Positions 25,727 to 33,689 of a DNA stretch of 64,000 bases are shown here, one piece after another (position 1 is the first letter of the stretch; each line of letters opens with the position of its first letter). Source of the stretch: JANLTX01 sp049840835 (lineage in GTDB: Bacteria > Armatimonadota > Armatimonadia > Armatimonadales > Armatimonadaceae). The notes beneath the pieces were generated by a model. It worked only from the letters and a program-made list of their open reading frames with translations, was not told the DNA's origin and did no database searches. The translations under genes and the position numbers were made by a program. The DNA lies in NCBI GenBank assembly GCA_049840835.1, contig JASGJG010000020.1, positions 144,824-208,823 of the forward strand, given 5' to 3'.

Positions 25727-27454
25727 ATGAGACGTCTCTCCCTCGCTACGGTGATTCTGCTCGCCCCGACGCTGGCGCATGCCTGGGGTGGTGATGGACA
25801 CCAGTACACCGCACGGATCGCTGTTGCCTCGCTGCCGGACTCGCCGCTCAAGCGCAGTCTGGAGAAAAATGTAGACTGGTTCGCCGTGTCGTCGTCGCAC
25901 CCCGACCGCTGGCGGACTCGTCCGGATGCCGCCGAAAACGCGCGCCACTTCTTAGATACCGAGCGCTTCGGATTCGGTACAGACATCTCTAAAATCCCAC
26001 AGGACTACGCCGAGGTTCAGAAGATTCGCGACTATACCAAGCTCCGCGAAGACGGCGTGAATCCCTGGACCGTGCGCCGAATTCACGCCAACCTGGTAGT
26101 CGCGCTAAAAGAGAAGCGCTGGGCAGATGCCTATGTGCAGATGGCCTATCTGTCACACTATCTTGGGGATGCCCATGTGCCGTTCCATGCGTCCGAGAAC
26201 TACGATGGGCAGCTATCGAACCCGTCGCAGAAAGGCATTCACTCCCGGTTCGAGAGCCAGATGCTGGAGCGCACGATCAAGTTCTCCGACCTTACTCCTG
26301 GCGCCCCGATTGCCTTCACCGACCCGGTGAAAGACACGTTCACGGCTCTGGGCGAGAGCCTGAAGGAAGTGCCCGGCATTCTGGCAGCAGATAGAGCCGC
26401 CGCAGACTCGGCGGGCGGAACAGACAGCGATGCCTACTGGTCGTCGTTCACGGCGAAGAGCCGCCCGGTTGCCATTCAGCGGCTTCAGACCGCCGGGCGC
26501 CGATTGGCCGGGGCGCTGATTCTGGCCTGGGACCGAGCGGGCCGCCCAAAGCTGCCCGGCGACTTCAGCATGGATGACCGCTGGCTTCCGTATGCCTCGG
26601 CGTTCGCGCCGCGCGGCACTCCCCCATCCCCCGCGCAGCCCCCGATAAGCGATGAGGAAAAAGCCAGTGCACGGACCTATGCGAAAGTAGTCGATCTGGA
26701 GTCGAAGGCGCTGGGTAAGACAACCAAGTACACCCTGCTCCTGCCGCGTGACTACGACGCGCACCCCACACGCCGCTACCCGGTGCTCTTTCTCTTGCAT
26801 GGCGCCAGTGGCAATCATGCCGACTGGAACAAGCTCTCGGGTATCGCAGCCTATGCGGCTACTCTGCCCCTGATTATCGTTATGCCGGATGCCGGTGGAG
26901 ACTCGTTCTACTCCAATAGCGCGGGTTTCGGAAACGTGCAGACTTACTTTGAGAAAGAGCTGATTCCGCACGTGGATAAGACCTATCGGACTCTGAACAA
27001 GCGAGAAGGTCGGGCGATAGCGGGACTCTCTATGGGCGGCTATGGCTCCTGGCATCTGGCACTCAGCAACCCGAAGACGTTCTGTGCCGCCGCCTCGCTC
27101 TCCGGCGCTATCGGCTGGGGCGATGGCCCGCTGGTGGAAGGCGGGCTGCGTAACTTCGCTATGCGCCTCTGGCCTACCAAGCCAGAAGACGGCTGGAAGG
27201 CATCCGCGCTCTGGCCCAAAGTCGAGAAGTTGTACAGCGCCAAGAAGGGCTGGCAGGGTCCGGCGCTCTACTTTGACTGCGGTAAGGACGATTTCTTAAT
27301 CGAAAGCAACCGCACGTTTGATAGAAAGCTGATGGAGCTTGGCATGCCGTATGAGTTCGCCGAGTTCAATGGTGCACATACCTGGCCCTACTGGGACGAG
27401 CATGTGCGCGATGCCATCAACTTCGCTATGCGCCACCTTGACTCTGCCAAATGA
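25727..27454 (+). CDS. Secreted fusion: P1-nuclease/phospholipase C-like domain plus alpha/beta esterase
   Basis: A 575-residue exported protein with two catalytic-looking halves. After the signal peptide (MRRLSLATVILLAPTLAHA) comes a zinc-dependent P1 nuclease/PLC superfamily domain: AWGGDGHQYTARIA at the mature N-terminus and LSHYLGDAHVPFHASENYDG with a later GIHSRFES. Residues 310-575 are an esterase-D/tributyrin-esterase fold: VLFLLHGASGNHADW, nucleophile S435 in GLSMGGYGSW, then FDCGKDDFLIESNR and GAHTWPYWDEH, supplying Asp and His. The order suggests removal of phosphate- and acyl-linked groups from the same material, for example phospholipid, but this is inference. It overlaps the downstream glycosidase by 4 nt (ATGA). 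Confidence 0.85.
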   Translation: MRRLSLATVILLAPTLAHAWGGDGHQYTARIAVASLPDSPLKRSLEKNVDWFAVSSSHPDRWRTRPDAAENARHFLDTERFGFGTDISKIPQDYAEVQKIRDYTKLREDGVNPWTVRRIHANLVVALKEKRWADAYVQMAYLSHYLGDAHVPFHASENYDGQLSNPSQKGIHSRFESQMLERTIKFSDLTPGAPIAFTDPVKDTFTALGESLKEVPGILAADRAAADSAGGTDSDAYWSSFTAKSRPVAIQRLQTAGRRLAGALILAWDRAGRPKLPGDFSMDDRWLPYASAFAPRGTPPSPAQPPISDEEKASARTYAKVVDLESKALGKTTKYTLLLPRDYDAHPTRRYPVLFLLHGASGNHADWNKLSGIAAYAATLPLIIVMPDAGGDSFYSNSAGFGNVQTYFEKELIPHVDKTYRTLNKREGRAIAGLSMGGYGSWHLALSNPKTFCAAASLSGAIGWGDGPLVEGGLRNFAMRLWPTKPEDGWKASALWPKVEKLYSAKKGWQGPALYFDCGKDDFLIESNRTFDRKLMELGMPYEFAEFNGAHTWPYWDEHVRDAINFAMRHLDSAK

Positions 27455-28920
27455 GATTCCTGCTGCTCTGCCCCGCCGCCTTGCTGCTGCTTGCCCCGCC
27501 TGGTGAGCCGGAGCACTATGAGCGCCCGCTGGTCCCCGGTGTGACCCTGGTACAAGAAGTGACACCGCAGGACAATGCGGGCGGGCCACTAACCATCAAT
27601 GTGGTTCGGGTAGCGCCGGGCACAGAGGTTCGAGCGGCATTGGGCGGCGGCAAGGTCTGGGCGCTGGATTCCACCAGTGGGCGCGAGACAGTTTCGGGTC
27701 TGGCGCAGCGTACCGGCGCTCTGGTAGCCATCAACGCGGGGTTCTTTCCGTATCTCGGCAACCCTATCGGGCTGCATGTGGAAGATGGCGACCTGGTGAC
27801 AGAGCCGCAGTTAAATCGAGGCTCGCTGGTGGTCACGGAGTCTGGCCAGGCGACAGTAGCCGTATTCCAGTGGAAGGGGACGGTCAGTATCGGGGAAGAG
27901 AGCAAGATGCTCCATGGCCTGAACCGTAAGCCGGGCAAGGGCAACGAGCTATTGCTATTCACCCCCCGGTTCTTTGAGCGCACGCTGAAAGCGCCGGAGC
28001 GGGTGGAAGTGGTCCTCTCTGGGGCACCCTCACCCCTGCGCCCCGGTAGCAAGTTCACCGCTAAAGTAGAGAGCGTGAATGAGAGCGGCGGAGAGACACC
28101 ATTAGCCGCAGGAACCGTGGTCCTCTCAGCGGGTGGGGAGAGCGCGACCTGGCTGAAGGAGAAGGCGACGGTGGGCGCGGAGCTTACCATCGATCTGGCC
28201 GTGACTACCCAGACCGGGGACACCCTGGACCCAACCACGATTCGCCATGCCGTAACGGGCGCGGGCCGCCTGCTGAAAAACGGGAAGTCTGTTCTGAATC
28301 TGAAGGCGGAGGGTATGGCCGCGAGCTTCTCCACTACACGCCACCCCCGCACCGCTGTGGGCGTTACCACAGACGGCACGGTGCTCTTAGTGACGGTGGA
28401 TGGTCGCCAGCCGCTGGTAAGCCGGGGCGCGAGCCTGCCAGAGCTTACGGCGATTATGCAGCACTTCGGCGCCGTAGAGGCGCTGAACTTAGATGGCGGT
28501 GGGTCTTCGGCTATGTCGGTCTTTGGTGGCGTGGTGAACTCCCCTTCCGACCCCGCCGAGCGTGCCGTGGCCGATATGCTGGTGGTTGGTCAGACTCCTG
28601 CCCCTATGCAGGAGCTTCCCCTGCCCACTCCGAGCAAGCCCTTAGTGGCGCAGGAGAAGTACACGTTCGCCCTTCCGAATGACGTCAACCCAAATGTGGC
28701 AGTCTGGACCCAGAAGGGCAACACGGGCTTCTTAGACCAGGGCGGGGTCTTCACACCGGTGCGCGCCGGGAAAGCGACGATTCGAGTGCGTGTAGGCGAC
28801 ACGCTCTACACCGGCACGTTCCCGGTGAAACCGTCTGCTACCCCATCGCTCCTGCCCAAGAAATCGGATGAAGACGAAGATAAGGCCAAGCTAAAGAAAA
28901 AGGGAAACGGCGGCCAGTGA
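27451..28920 (+). CDS. Exported phosphodiester glycosidase-family (NAGPA) protein
   Basis: A 489-residue protein with a signal peptide (MRFLLLCPAALLLLAPPGEP). The NAGPA domain runs from about residue 45 to 375, with VAINAGFFPYLGNPIGLHVEDGDLV, HPRTAVGVTTDGTVLLVTVDGRQ and ALNLDGGGSSAM as signatures. The prototype removes GlcNAc from phosphodiester-linked mannose; bacterial members act on cell-surface or exopolysaccharide phosphodiesters. The C-terminal region (about 395-470, VNPNVAVWTQKGNTGFLDQGG) resembles a Big-type domain, and the protein ends in a Lys/Asp/Glu-rich tail. It is coupled by overlaps to the esterase fusion before it and the aminotransferase after it. Confidence 0.85.
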   Translation: MRFLLLCPAALLLLAPPGEPEHYERPLVPGVTLVQEVTPQDNAGGPLTINVVRVAPGTEVRAALGGGKVWALDSTSGRETVSGLAQRTGALVAINAGFFPYLGNPIGLHVEDGDLVTEPQLNRGSLVVTESGQATVAVFQWKGTVSIGEESKMLHGLNRKPGKGNELLLFTPRFFERTLKAPERVEVVLSGAPSPLRPGSKFTAKVESVNESGGETPLAAGTVVLSAGGESATWLKEKATVGAELTIDLAVTTQTGDTLDPTTIRHAVTGAGRLLKNGKSVLNLKAEGMAASFSTTRHPRTAVGVTTDGTVLLVTVDGRQPLVSRGASLPELTAIMQHFGAVEALNLDGGGSSAMSVFGGVVNSPSDPAERAVADMLVVGQTPAPMQELPLPTPSKPLVAQEKYTFALPNDVNPNVAVWTQKGNTGFLDQGGVFTPVRAGKATIRVRVGDTLYTGTFPVKPSATPSLLPKKSDEDEDKAKLKKKGNGGQ

Positions 28921-30098
28921 TTCGCCCTTCACAGAAAGCGGCGCAGTTCCAGGAGTCGGTGATTCGCGAGATGACCCGGCTCTATCTCTTACATGCCGCG
29001 CCAGATGGCGTGAACCTGGCTCAGGGCTTCCCAGACTTCCCTGCCCCAACCGAGCTGAAAGAAGCTGCCTGCGCCGCGATTCGGGCGGATATCAATCAAT
29101 ACGCTATTACCTGGGGCGCGAAGTCTCTACGAGAGGCGATAGCCGAGAAGACCCTGCGGCACTATGGGGTTCGGCCTGACCCCGAACGGGAGATTACTGT
29201 AGCCTGTGGTGCCACCGAAGCCATGATGGCGGCGCTGCTGGCCCTGGTAGACCCCGGCGACGAAGTTATCGTCTTCGAGCCACTCTATGAAAACTACGGC
29301 CCGGACTCCGTGCTCAGCGGCGCCACCCCAAGAATCGTCACGCTACATGCTCCCGACTGGCGGCTGGACTTCGACGAGCTAGCTGCCGCGTTCAACGAGA
29401 AAACCCGCGCGATTATCATCAATACGCCGCACAACCCTACAGGCAAGGTCTTCACCCGAGCGGAGCTGACCGAGATAGCTCGCCTCTGCCAGAAGTGGGA
29501 TGTAGTGGCAATCACCGATGAAATCTACGAGCACTTGGTCTACGAAGGCGAGCATATTAGATTAGCCGATATAGATGGCATGATGGAGCGCACGGTGACC
29601 ATTACCGGGCTCTCCAAGACCTACTCGGCTACTGGCTGGCGCATAGGCTGGCTGATCGCCCCACCCGAGGCCACTATTGCCATTCGCCGGGTGCATGACT
29701 TCCTGACAGTCGGCGCGGCAGCTCCGCTACAAGAAGGCGCGGCCACGGCGTTAGCCTTTCCTGATAGCTACTACGCCGACCTCTGCACCAGCTACAAGCA
29801 GAAGCGCGATGTGTTTCTGGAAACGCTGCGTCAGGTAGGGCTGGAAGCCTCTACCCCGGCAGGTGCCTACTACATACTCACTGATGCCTCGGCGTGGCTT
29901 ACAGCCCTTTCCCTCGCCGATGGGCGGGCATTAGCCGAGTGGTTGGTGCAGGAGAAAGGCATTGCCATAGTCCCCGGCAGCAGCTTCTTTGCCAACCCCG
30001 CAGATGGCAAGAATCTCATTCGGTTCTGCTACTGCAAGAAGCCAGAAACCCTGGCAAAGGCTGCGATGTTGCTTGACAGAGCAGCCCCGACGCGATAA
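28917..30098 (+). CDS. PLP-dependent class I/II aminotransferase
   Basis: A 393-residue fold-type I aminotransferase, closest in look to methionine/kynurenine-type aminotransferases (YbdL/Ccbl). Landmarks are NLAQGFPDFPAP, ITVACGATEAMMAALLAL, IIINTPHNPTGKVF, AITDEIYEHLVYEG and the PLP-Lys motif GLSKTYSATGWRIGW. The C-terminal RFCYCKK supplies the substrate-carboxylate Arg. It transfers amino groups from an amino acid to a 2-oxo acid in the cytosol. It starts with GTG overlapping the preceding stop (GTGA), so it is in the same operon as two exported hydrolases, an unexpected partnership. The amino-acid specificity is not readable. Confidence 0.92.
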   Translation: MIRPSQKAAQFQESVIREMTRLYLLHAAPDGVNLAQGFPDFPAPTELKEAACAAIRADINQYAITWGAKSLREAIAEKTLRHYGVRPDPEREITVACGATEAMMAALLALVDPGDEVIVFEPLYENYGPDSVLSGATPRIVTLHAPDWRLDFDELAAAFNEKTRAIIINTPHNPTGKVFTRAELTEIARLCQKWDVVAITDEIYEHLVYEGEHIRLADIDGMMERTVTITGLSKTYSATGWRIGWLIAPPEATIAIRRVHDFLTVGAAAPLQEGAATALAFPDSYYADLCTSYKQKRDVFLETLRQVGLEASTPAGAYYILTDASAWLTALSLADGRALAEWLVQEKGIAIVPGSSFFANPADGKNLIRFCYCKKPETLAKAAMLLDRAAPTR

Positions 30099-30116
30099 TA
30101 TTCCTCTTGCCTGAAT

Positions 30117-30198
30117 GCCCAGGTGGCGGAATTGGCAGACGCGCACGTTTGAGGGGCGTGTCCCGTAAGGGGTAAGGGTTCAAGTCCCTTCTTGGGCA
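30117..30198 (+). tRNA. tRNA-Leu (anticodon GAG)
   Basis: An 82-nt class II tRNA. The acceptor stem GCCCAGG pairs with CTTGGGC (one G-T wobble). The D arm contains GGCGGAATTGGCAGACGC. The anticodon stem CACGT/GCGTG encloses loop TTGAGGG, so the anticodon is GAG and reads CUC/CUU. A variable arm (TCCCGTAAGGGG) and the T arm GGTTCAAGTCC are present. The 3' CCA is not encoded. A terminator follows 12 nt downstream. Confidence 0.95.
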
Positions 30199-30210
30199 TT
30201 AAAATAATAG

Positions 30211-30247
30211 CGACCTTCCGAAACCATTCGGAGGGTCGTTTCGTCTT
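30211..30247 (+). terminator. Intrinsic terminator after tRNA-Leu
   Basis: An 11-bp stem (30211-30221 with 30228-30238, one G-T pair) is followed by TTTCGTCTT. It ends the tRNA transcript before the next gene. Confidence 0.75.
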
Positions 30248-30296
30248 AATAGCTATAGAGCAGGACGAATCCTGCCGAAAATACCAGGAGATATCG

Positions 30297-30587
30297 ATGA
30301 AGTATCCAGGCAAGGAGATGGCAACCAACACTACCAGGGTGCACGTGCTGCGCCACATAGACACCGGCGAGTATGTCTGCCTCAATCAGGAGGGACGAGA
30401 ATACCTCGCTGCCTTCACCGATGGAGATACGGCCATTCAGTTCCGCGAGGAATTGGGTATGATTGAGTTCGTGGACGTTTTCAAAATGGTGCTGGGCGAA
30501 GTCCCCTTCGAGCAGTTCTGGCTAGATGGTCAGCTTATCGGGCGCGGTATGCTGGGAGGCAGTCGCTCCCACACCAAAAACGGGTGA
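30297..30587 (+). CDS. Small cytosolic protein of unknown function
   Basis: A 96-residue protein with an excellent ribosome-binding site (AGGAG, 6 nt before the ATG). The sequence (NTTRVHVLRHIDTGEYVCLN, FTDGDTAIQFREELGMIEFV, PFEQFWLDGQLIGRGML) has an alpha/beta look, with no membrane segment or known motif. It ends in a basic tail, SHTKNG. Its stop overlaps the GTG of the second SDR gene (GTGA), so both are made together. A second in-frame ATG lies 7 codons downstream. Function unknown. Confidence 0.75.
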   Translation: MKYPGKEMATNTTRVHVLRHIDTGEYVCLNQEGREYLAAFTDGDTAIQFREELGMIEFVDVFKMVLGEVPFEQFWLDGQLIGRGMLGGSRSHTKNG

Positions 30588-31321
30588 GCTTACTTCAAGG
30601 CCAGCGCGCCATAGTCACCGGGGCTGGTCGTGGCGTCGGGGTCGCAATCGCCCGGTTGCTCGCCTCTGAGGGCGCTATAGTCGCTGTTGCCTACCGTCAC
30701 TCGAAAGCCCCCGCCGAAGCGCTTGCCGCCGAGATTGGCGGACGTGCGTTCCAGGCCGATCTCACCGATGAACCTCAAGTCACTCGCTTAGTATCCGAGT
30801 CTCTGGATTTCCTGGGCGGGCTGGATATCTTAGTCAACAACGCCGCCGGATTCGGTCCCTTAGAGTCTCTTGCCACCCAGAGCTGGGAGGCTATAGACAC
30901 CGAGTGGAACGCCGTGGTCAAGCCCGTGGTGCTGGCTACCCGCGCTGCGCTCCCCACGTTTCTCGCGGAAAAATCCGGAAGCATCGTCAATCTATCGGCG
31001 ACTCTTCTCCAGAGACCGGCTCCCGGTCAGGGTGCACATGGAATGGCCAAATCGGCGGTCCTTTCCTATACGCGCACCCTGGCCCGGGAAGTCGGGCCGC
31101 AGGGCATTCGGGTAAACGCTGTCTCTCCCGGCATGACCCTGACCGAATGGAGCGAGAGCCAGTCCGACACCCTGAAAGACGCCGTCGCCGAGCGCACTCC
31201 CCTGCGCCGACTCGCTACCCCCGAAGATGTCGCCCGCGCCGTTCTCTTTTTCGCTTCCCCACTGAGCGAGTTCATCACCGGCGCCAACCTCGCCCCCGAT
31301 GGCGGGTTAGCGGTGATTTAG
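30584..31321 (+). CDS. SDR-family protein with His at the catalytic Tyr position
   Basis: A 245-residue short-chain dehydrogenase/reductase resembling FabG/FabL-type reductases: TGAGRGVG in the nucleotide loop, NNAAG, catalytic-type Ser S138 (VNLSATL) and Lys K156. The YxxxK tyrosine is replaced by H152 (GAHGMAKSAV), and no Tyr sits 7 residues before the Lys as in FabI-type enzymes. The C-terminal PGMTLTEW and ITGANLAPDGG follow the family. It is translationally coupled to the small upstream gene. NAD(P)H binding is likely, but classical SDR catalysis is doubtful. Together with F148 in the first SDR this makes two of two SDRs here without the tyrosine. Confidence 0.85.
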   Translation: MSLLQGQRAIVTGAGRGVGVAIARLLASEGAIVAVAYRHSKAPAEALAAEIGGRAFQADLTDEPQVTRLVSESLDFLGGLDILVNNAAGFGPLESLATQSWEAIDTEWNAVVKPVVLATRAALPTFLAEKSGSIVNLSATLLQRPAPGQGAHGMAKSAVLSYTRTLAREVGPQGIRVNAVSPGMTLTEWSESQSDTLKDAVAERTPLRRLATPEDVARAVLFFASPLSEFITGANLAPDGGLAVI

Positions 31322-31323
31322 GT

Positions 31324-31380
31324 CATACCTCTCCCCTAACCCCCTCCCCTGAAGAGGGAGGGGGTTAGGGGGAGAGGTAT
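31324..31380. repeat. Near-perfect 24-bp stem-loop
   Basis: The left arm ACCTCTCCCCTAACCCCC pairs with its reverse complement on the right with one bulged base; the loop is about 6 nt (CTGAAG). It begins 2 nt after the SDR stop. It is probably a terminator made from a dispersed palindromic repeat, since there is no T tract. Confidence 0.75.
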
Positions 31381-31421
31381 TCCGTGTCTGAGGCAAACTA
31401 AGCACCCCACTCTTCTCCGCC

Positions 31422-31427
31422 GATACT
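31422..31427 (+). promoter_or_regulatory. Candidate -10 (GATACT) for the Thg1/YcxB operon
   Basis: GATACT is followed by 6 nt and then ATG 31434. It would serve the whole 11-gene co-directional run down to 37906. Confidence 0.4.
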
Positions 31428-31433
31428 GCCAGC

Positions 31434-32204
31434 ATGAGAGACGCACTGGGCGACCGCATGAAACGCCTCTATGAGAGGCGGACACAGACAGAACTGCCAC
31501 GCCGCACGTATACCCTGCTACGCATCGACGGGCGGGCGTTTCACACCTATACCAAGGGCTGCGCCCGGCCCTATGATAGCGACCTCATGGCAGATATGGA
31601 TGCCACCGCGCAGGCACTCTGCGGGGCCATAGATGGTGCCCGGTTCGGGTTTGTGCAGAGCGATGAGATCTCCCTCTTGCTCACCGACTTCGATGGGCTC
31701 GGCTCCGAAGCCTGGTTTGATGGCAACATCCAGAAAATCGTCAGTGTCGCAGCCAGCCTCGCTACCGCTCACTTCAACGCCGCCCGCGCTAGCCGTGATA
31801 TGGATTCCCTGGCCTGCTTCGATGCCCGAGTCTGGACGATTCCGGAAGCCGCTGAGGTCGCCAACTACTTCATCTGGCGACAGCAAGATGCCACGCGGAA
31901 CTCCATCTCTATGACGGCAAGGGCCTATTTCCCTCACCGCGAGTGCCAGGGGAAGTCCACGGATGCGCTTCAGGAGCTGCTTTTTACTCAGGCGGGCATA
32001 AACTGGAACAACCTACCCGTGGGTTTCAAGCGCGGACGTGCTATTGTAAAAGAGTCTATGGAGCACGAAACTACCTACACGGACAAACGAACCGGCGAGA
32101 TTCGCTCCACTAAAGCGATACGCTCTTTCTGGGCTTGCGTGGAGCCGCCGGTGTTTACGCAGGACCGCGCGTGGCTTCTAGAGAAGATTCCAACCGTATC
32201 ATGA
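31434..32204 (+). CDS. Thg1-like tRNA 3'-5' polymerase
   Basis: A 256-residue protein of the Thg1 (tRNA-His guanylyltransferase) superfamily. The metal-binding residues line up with eukaryotic Thg1: D32-G33 in RIDGRAFHTYTKG and D77-E78 in FVQSDEISLLL. The signature NYFIWRQQDATRNSISM also fits. Bacterial Thg1-like proteins add nucleotides in the 3'-to-5' direction and repair 5'-truncated tRNAs; whether this one adds G-1 to tRNA-His is not known. These genes are rare and patchily distributed in bacteria. It heads a tight array of membrane-protein genes and overlaps the next gene by 4 nt (ATGA). A -10-like GATACT sits 6 nt upstream. Confidence 0.9.
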   Translation: MRDALGDRMKRLYERRTQTELPRRTYTLLRIDGRAFHTYTKGCARPYDSDLMADMDATAQALCGAIDGARFGFVQSDEISLLLTDFDGLGSEAWFDGNIQKIVSVAASLATAHFNAARASRDMDSLACFDARVWTIPEAAEVANYFIWRQQDATRNSISMTARAYFPHRECQGKSTDALQELLFTQAGINWNNLPVGFKRGRAIVKESMEHETTYTDKRTGEIRSTKAIRSFWACVEPPVFTQDRAWLLEKIPTVS

Positions 32205-32401
32205 AATTTGAGAACACAGAGCTACCCCGTGCCGGGCGGCAGTGGAGTATGAGTCTGGGAGTCTTCCTGGCTATACTGGCTATTCTCGCCGTGGCAGGCT
32301 GGCAGGGATTCGCCGCTATTGGGGAGTTCCTGCGAGTCGCCAGTAAACCCAGGCCTGCCCCCAAAACAGTTCCAGTGATTGTAAAAGATAGAGAAAAGTA
32401 G
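32201..32401 (+). CDS. Mini membrane protein
   Basis: A 66-residue protein with one transmembrane helix (WSMSLGVFLAILAILAVAGW, about residues 15-34) and a short basic C-terminal tail (RPAPKTVPVIVKDREK). It overlaps the Thg1-like stop by ATGA and lies 5 nt before the first YcxB-like gene, so it is physically inserted between them. No family recognised. Confidence 0.65.
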   Translation: MKFENTELPRAGRQWSMSLGVFLAILAILAVAGWQGFAAIGEFLRVASKPRPAPKTVPVIVKDREK

Positions 32402-32406
32402 CTCAG

Positions 32407-33039
32407 ATGACAATCGAGTTCGAATGCGGAGACGACGATATTCGGGAGTTGAACCGTTTCTTTGTTCAGACTCCCGCCGGCAAGAAAGAGATGCTCCGAA
32501 ACTATGTGCGGCATGCTATTGCCATCTTCTTTGTGGCTATGGGCGCTCTCGGTGTCTTAAGCGTTGCCACAGGCGGCTACTTTCCGATTGCCTTTCTATT
32601 TATGTCCCTGATTGGCGCTGCTGTATCCTTCCTGCTGAACCTGGCGCTCCGGAAACGAAATCAGGATAACTACACAAAAGCGCTAATAAAGCGGGGCAAC
32701 TACGCCTCGATTCTCGGTAAGCATACTATGACCTTGACCCCGGAGGGTATCGAAGGCACGCATGCCAAGGGGCGATACTGCACCTACTGGAGCGGCATTT
32801 CTACCGTTCATGAAACAAAGAACCATATCTACCTGCAGATATCGCCCGTACATTTTGTACTGGTTCCAAAACGAGCCTTTGCCAGTCCTACCCATGGCGC
32901 GGAGTTCCTGCGCGCCATAGAGCAATATCGGCAGCAAGCTACGGGCGAGCCTATTCCGCAAACGACTAAGGGAGCTTGGTGGACGCAGGGCCAGAGTATG
33001 GTAGAAGACCCACAAAGCAACCGTCTTGGTAGAAATTAA
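32407..33039 (+). CDS. YcxB-like membrane protein 1 (K-type)
   Basis: First of nine tandem paralogues; 210 residues. The shared plan is visible: an N-terminal strand (MTIEFE) and acidic helix, two transmembrane helices (about 35-58 and 60-82), then a cytosolic beta domain with TLTPEGIEG, YWSGISTVHE and VPKRAFASPTHGAEFLRAIE. A linker PIPQTTKGA leads to WWTQG (191-195) and a 15-residue tail ending NRLGRN. The central pattern (TPEGI, W at the start of a strand, IP/VP then F) matches the YcxB-like family, whose biochemical role is not established. It is 8 nt from gene 2 and shares the PIPQTTKGAWWTQG segment exactly with it. Confidence 0.82.
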   Translation: MTIEFECGDDDIRELNRFFVQTPAGKKEMLRNYVRHAIAIFFVAMGALGVLSVATGGYFPIAFLFMSLIGAAVSFLLNLALRKRNQDNYTKALIKRGNYASILGKHTMTLTPEGIEGTHAKGRYCTYWSGISTVHETKNHIYLQISPVHFVLVPKRAFASPTHGAEFLRAIEQYRQQATGEPIPQTTKGAWWTQGQSMVEDPQSNRLGRN

Positions 33040-33047
33040 GTAACTCT

Positions 33048-33653
33048 ATGACTATCCAATTTGAGAGCAAGAAGGAAGACATGGCGAAGTACCTTCTTTA
33101 TGTAAACGATCGCGCTAAAGTCAACCGATTTATCTACCTTCTGAGATATGTTTTGATAGCCATAGTGGTGTATCAATCTATCAGTCCACTAGTGGACTAC
33201 TTACAAACTCATCAGTTAAAAACATTGATTGAGCTCATCATCAATGCCATTATTATCTATGTTCTGGCTGTATTTCGGAAGTTCAGCGTGTACCTATCCA
33301 TGAAATCAGCGGTAGATAAAACACGGTTGGGGCACCTGGAATATAGCGTCACTCCAGAAGGCATGGTTTCAGTTAGCCGTTTTGGTCGCAGCCTTCTACT
33401 CTGGAGTGGCATCGAATCGGTTGTGGAAGCCAAAGAATTCTTTGCGTTTCACTTCTCTGCAGCACACGCTTTCTTTATTCCCAAGCACGCCTTTTCGTCT
33501 GCAGAACAAGGAGCGGAGTTCCTGAGACTTGTGGAGCAATACCGGCGGGAGGCTACCGGTGAGCCGATTCCTCAAACGACTAAGGGGGCCTGGTGGACTC
33601 AAGGAGAGAGTGTGCTGGAGACCCCGCAAACCAATCAGGCAGGGAGAAACTGA
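33048..33653 (+). CDS. YcxB-like membrane protein 2 (K-type)
   Basis: 201 residues, paralogue of its neighbours. It starts MTIQFESKKED, has two hydrophobic helices (about 27-48 and 55-76), then SVTPEGMVSVSRFG, LLWSGIESVVEAKEF and IPKHAFSSAEQGAEFLRLVE. The C-terminus is PIPQTTKGAWWTQG (WWTQG at 182-186) and a tail ending NQAGRN. The stop is 36 nt before gene 3, one of the two largest gaps in the array. The base composition of the first half is more AT-rich than in gene 1. Orientation with both termini cytosolic is inferred from the even number of helices. Confidence 0.82.
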   Translation: MTIQFESKKEDMAKYLLYVNDRAKVNRFIYLLRYVLIAIVVYQSISPLVDYLQTHQLKTLIELIINAIIIYVLAVFRKFSVYLSMKSAVDKTRLGHLEYSVTPEGMVSVSRFGRSLLLWSGIESVVEAKEFFAFHFSAAHAFFIPKHAFSSAEQGAEFLRLVEQYRREATGEPIPQTTKGAWWTQGESVLETPQTNQAGRN

Positions 33654-33689
33654 GCTGTAGTATCATGAGAGATAAGGACACATAGTGTA

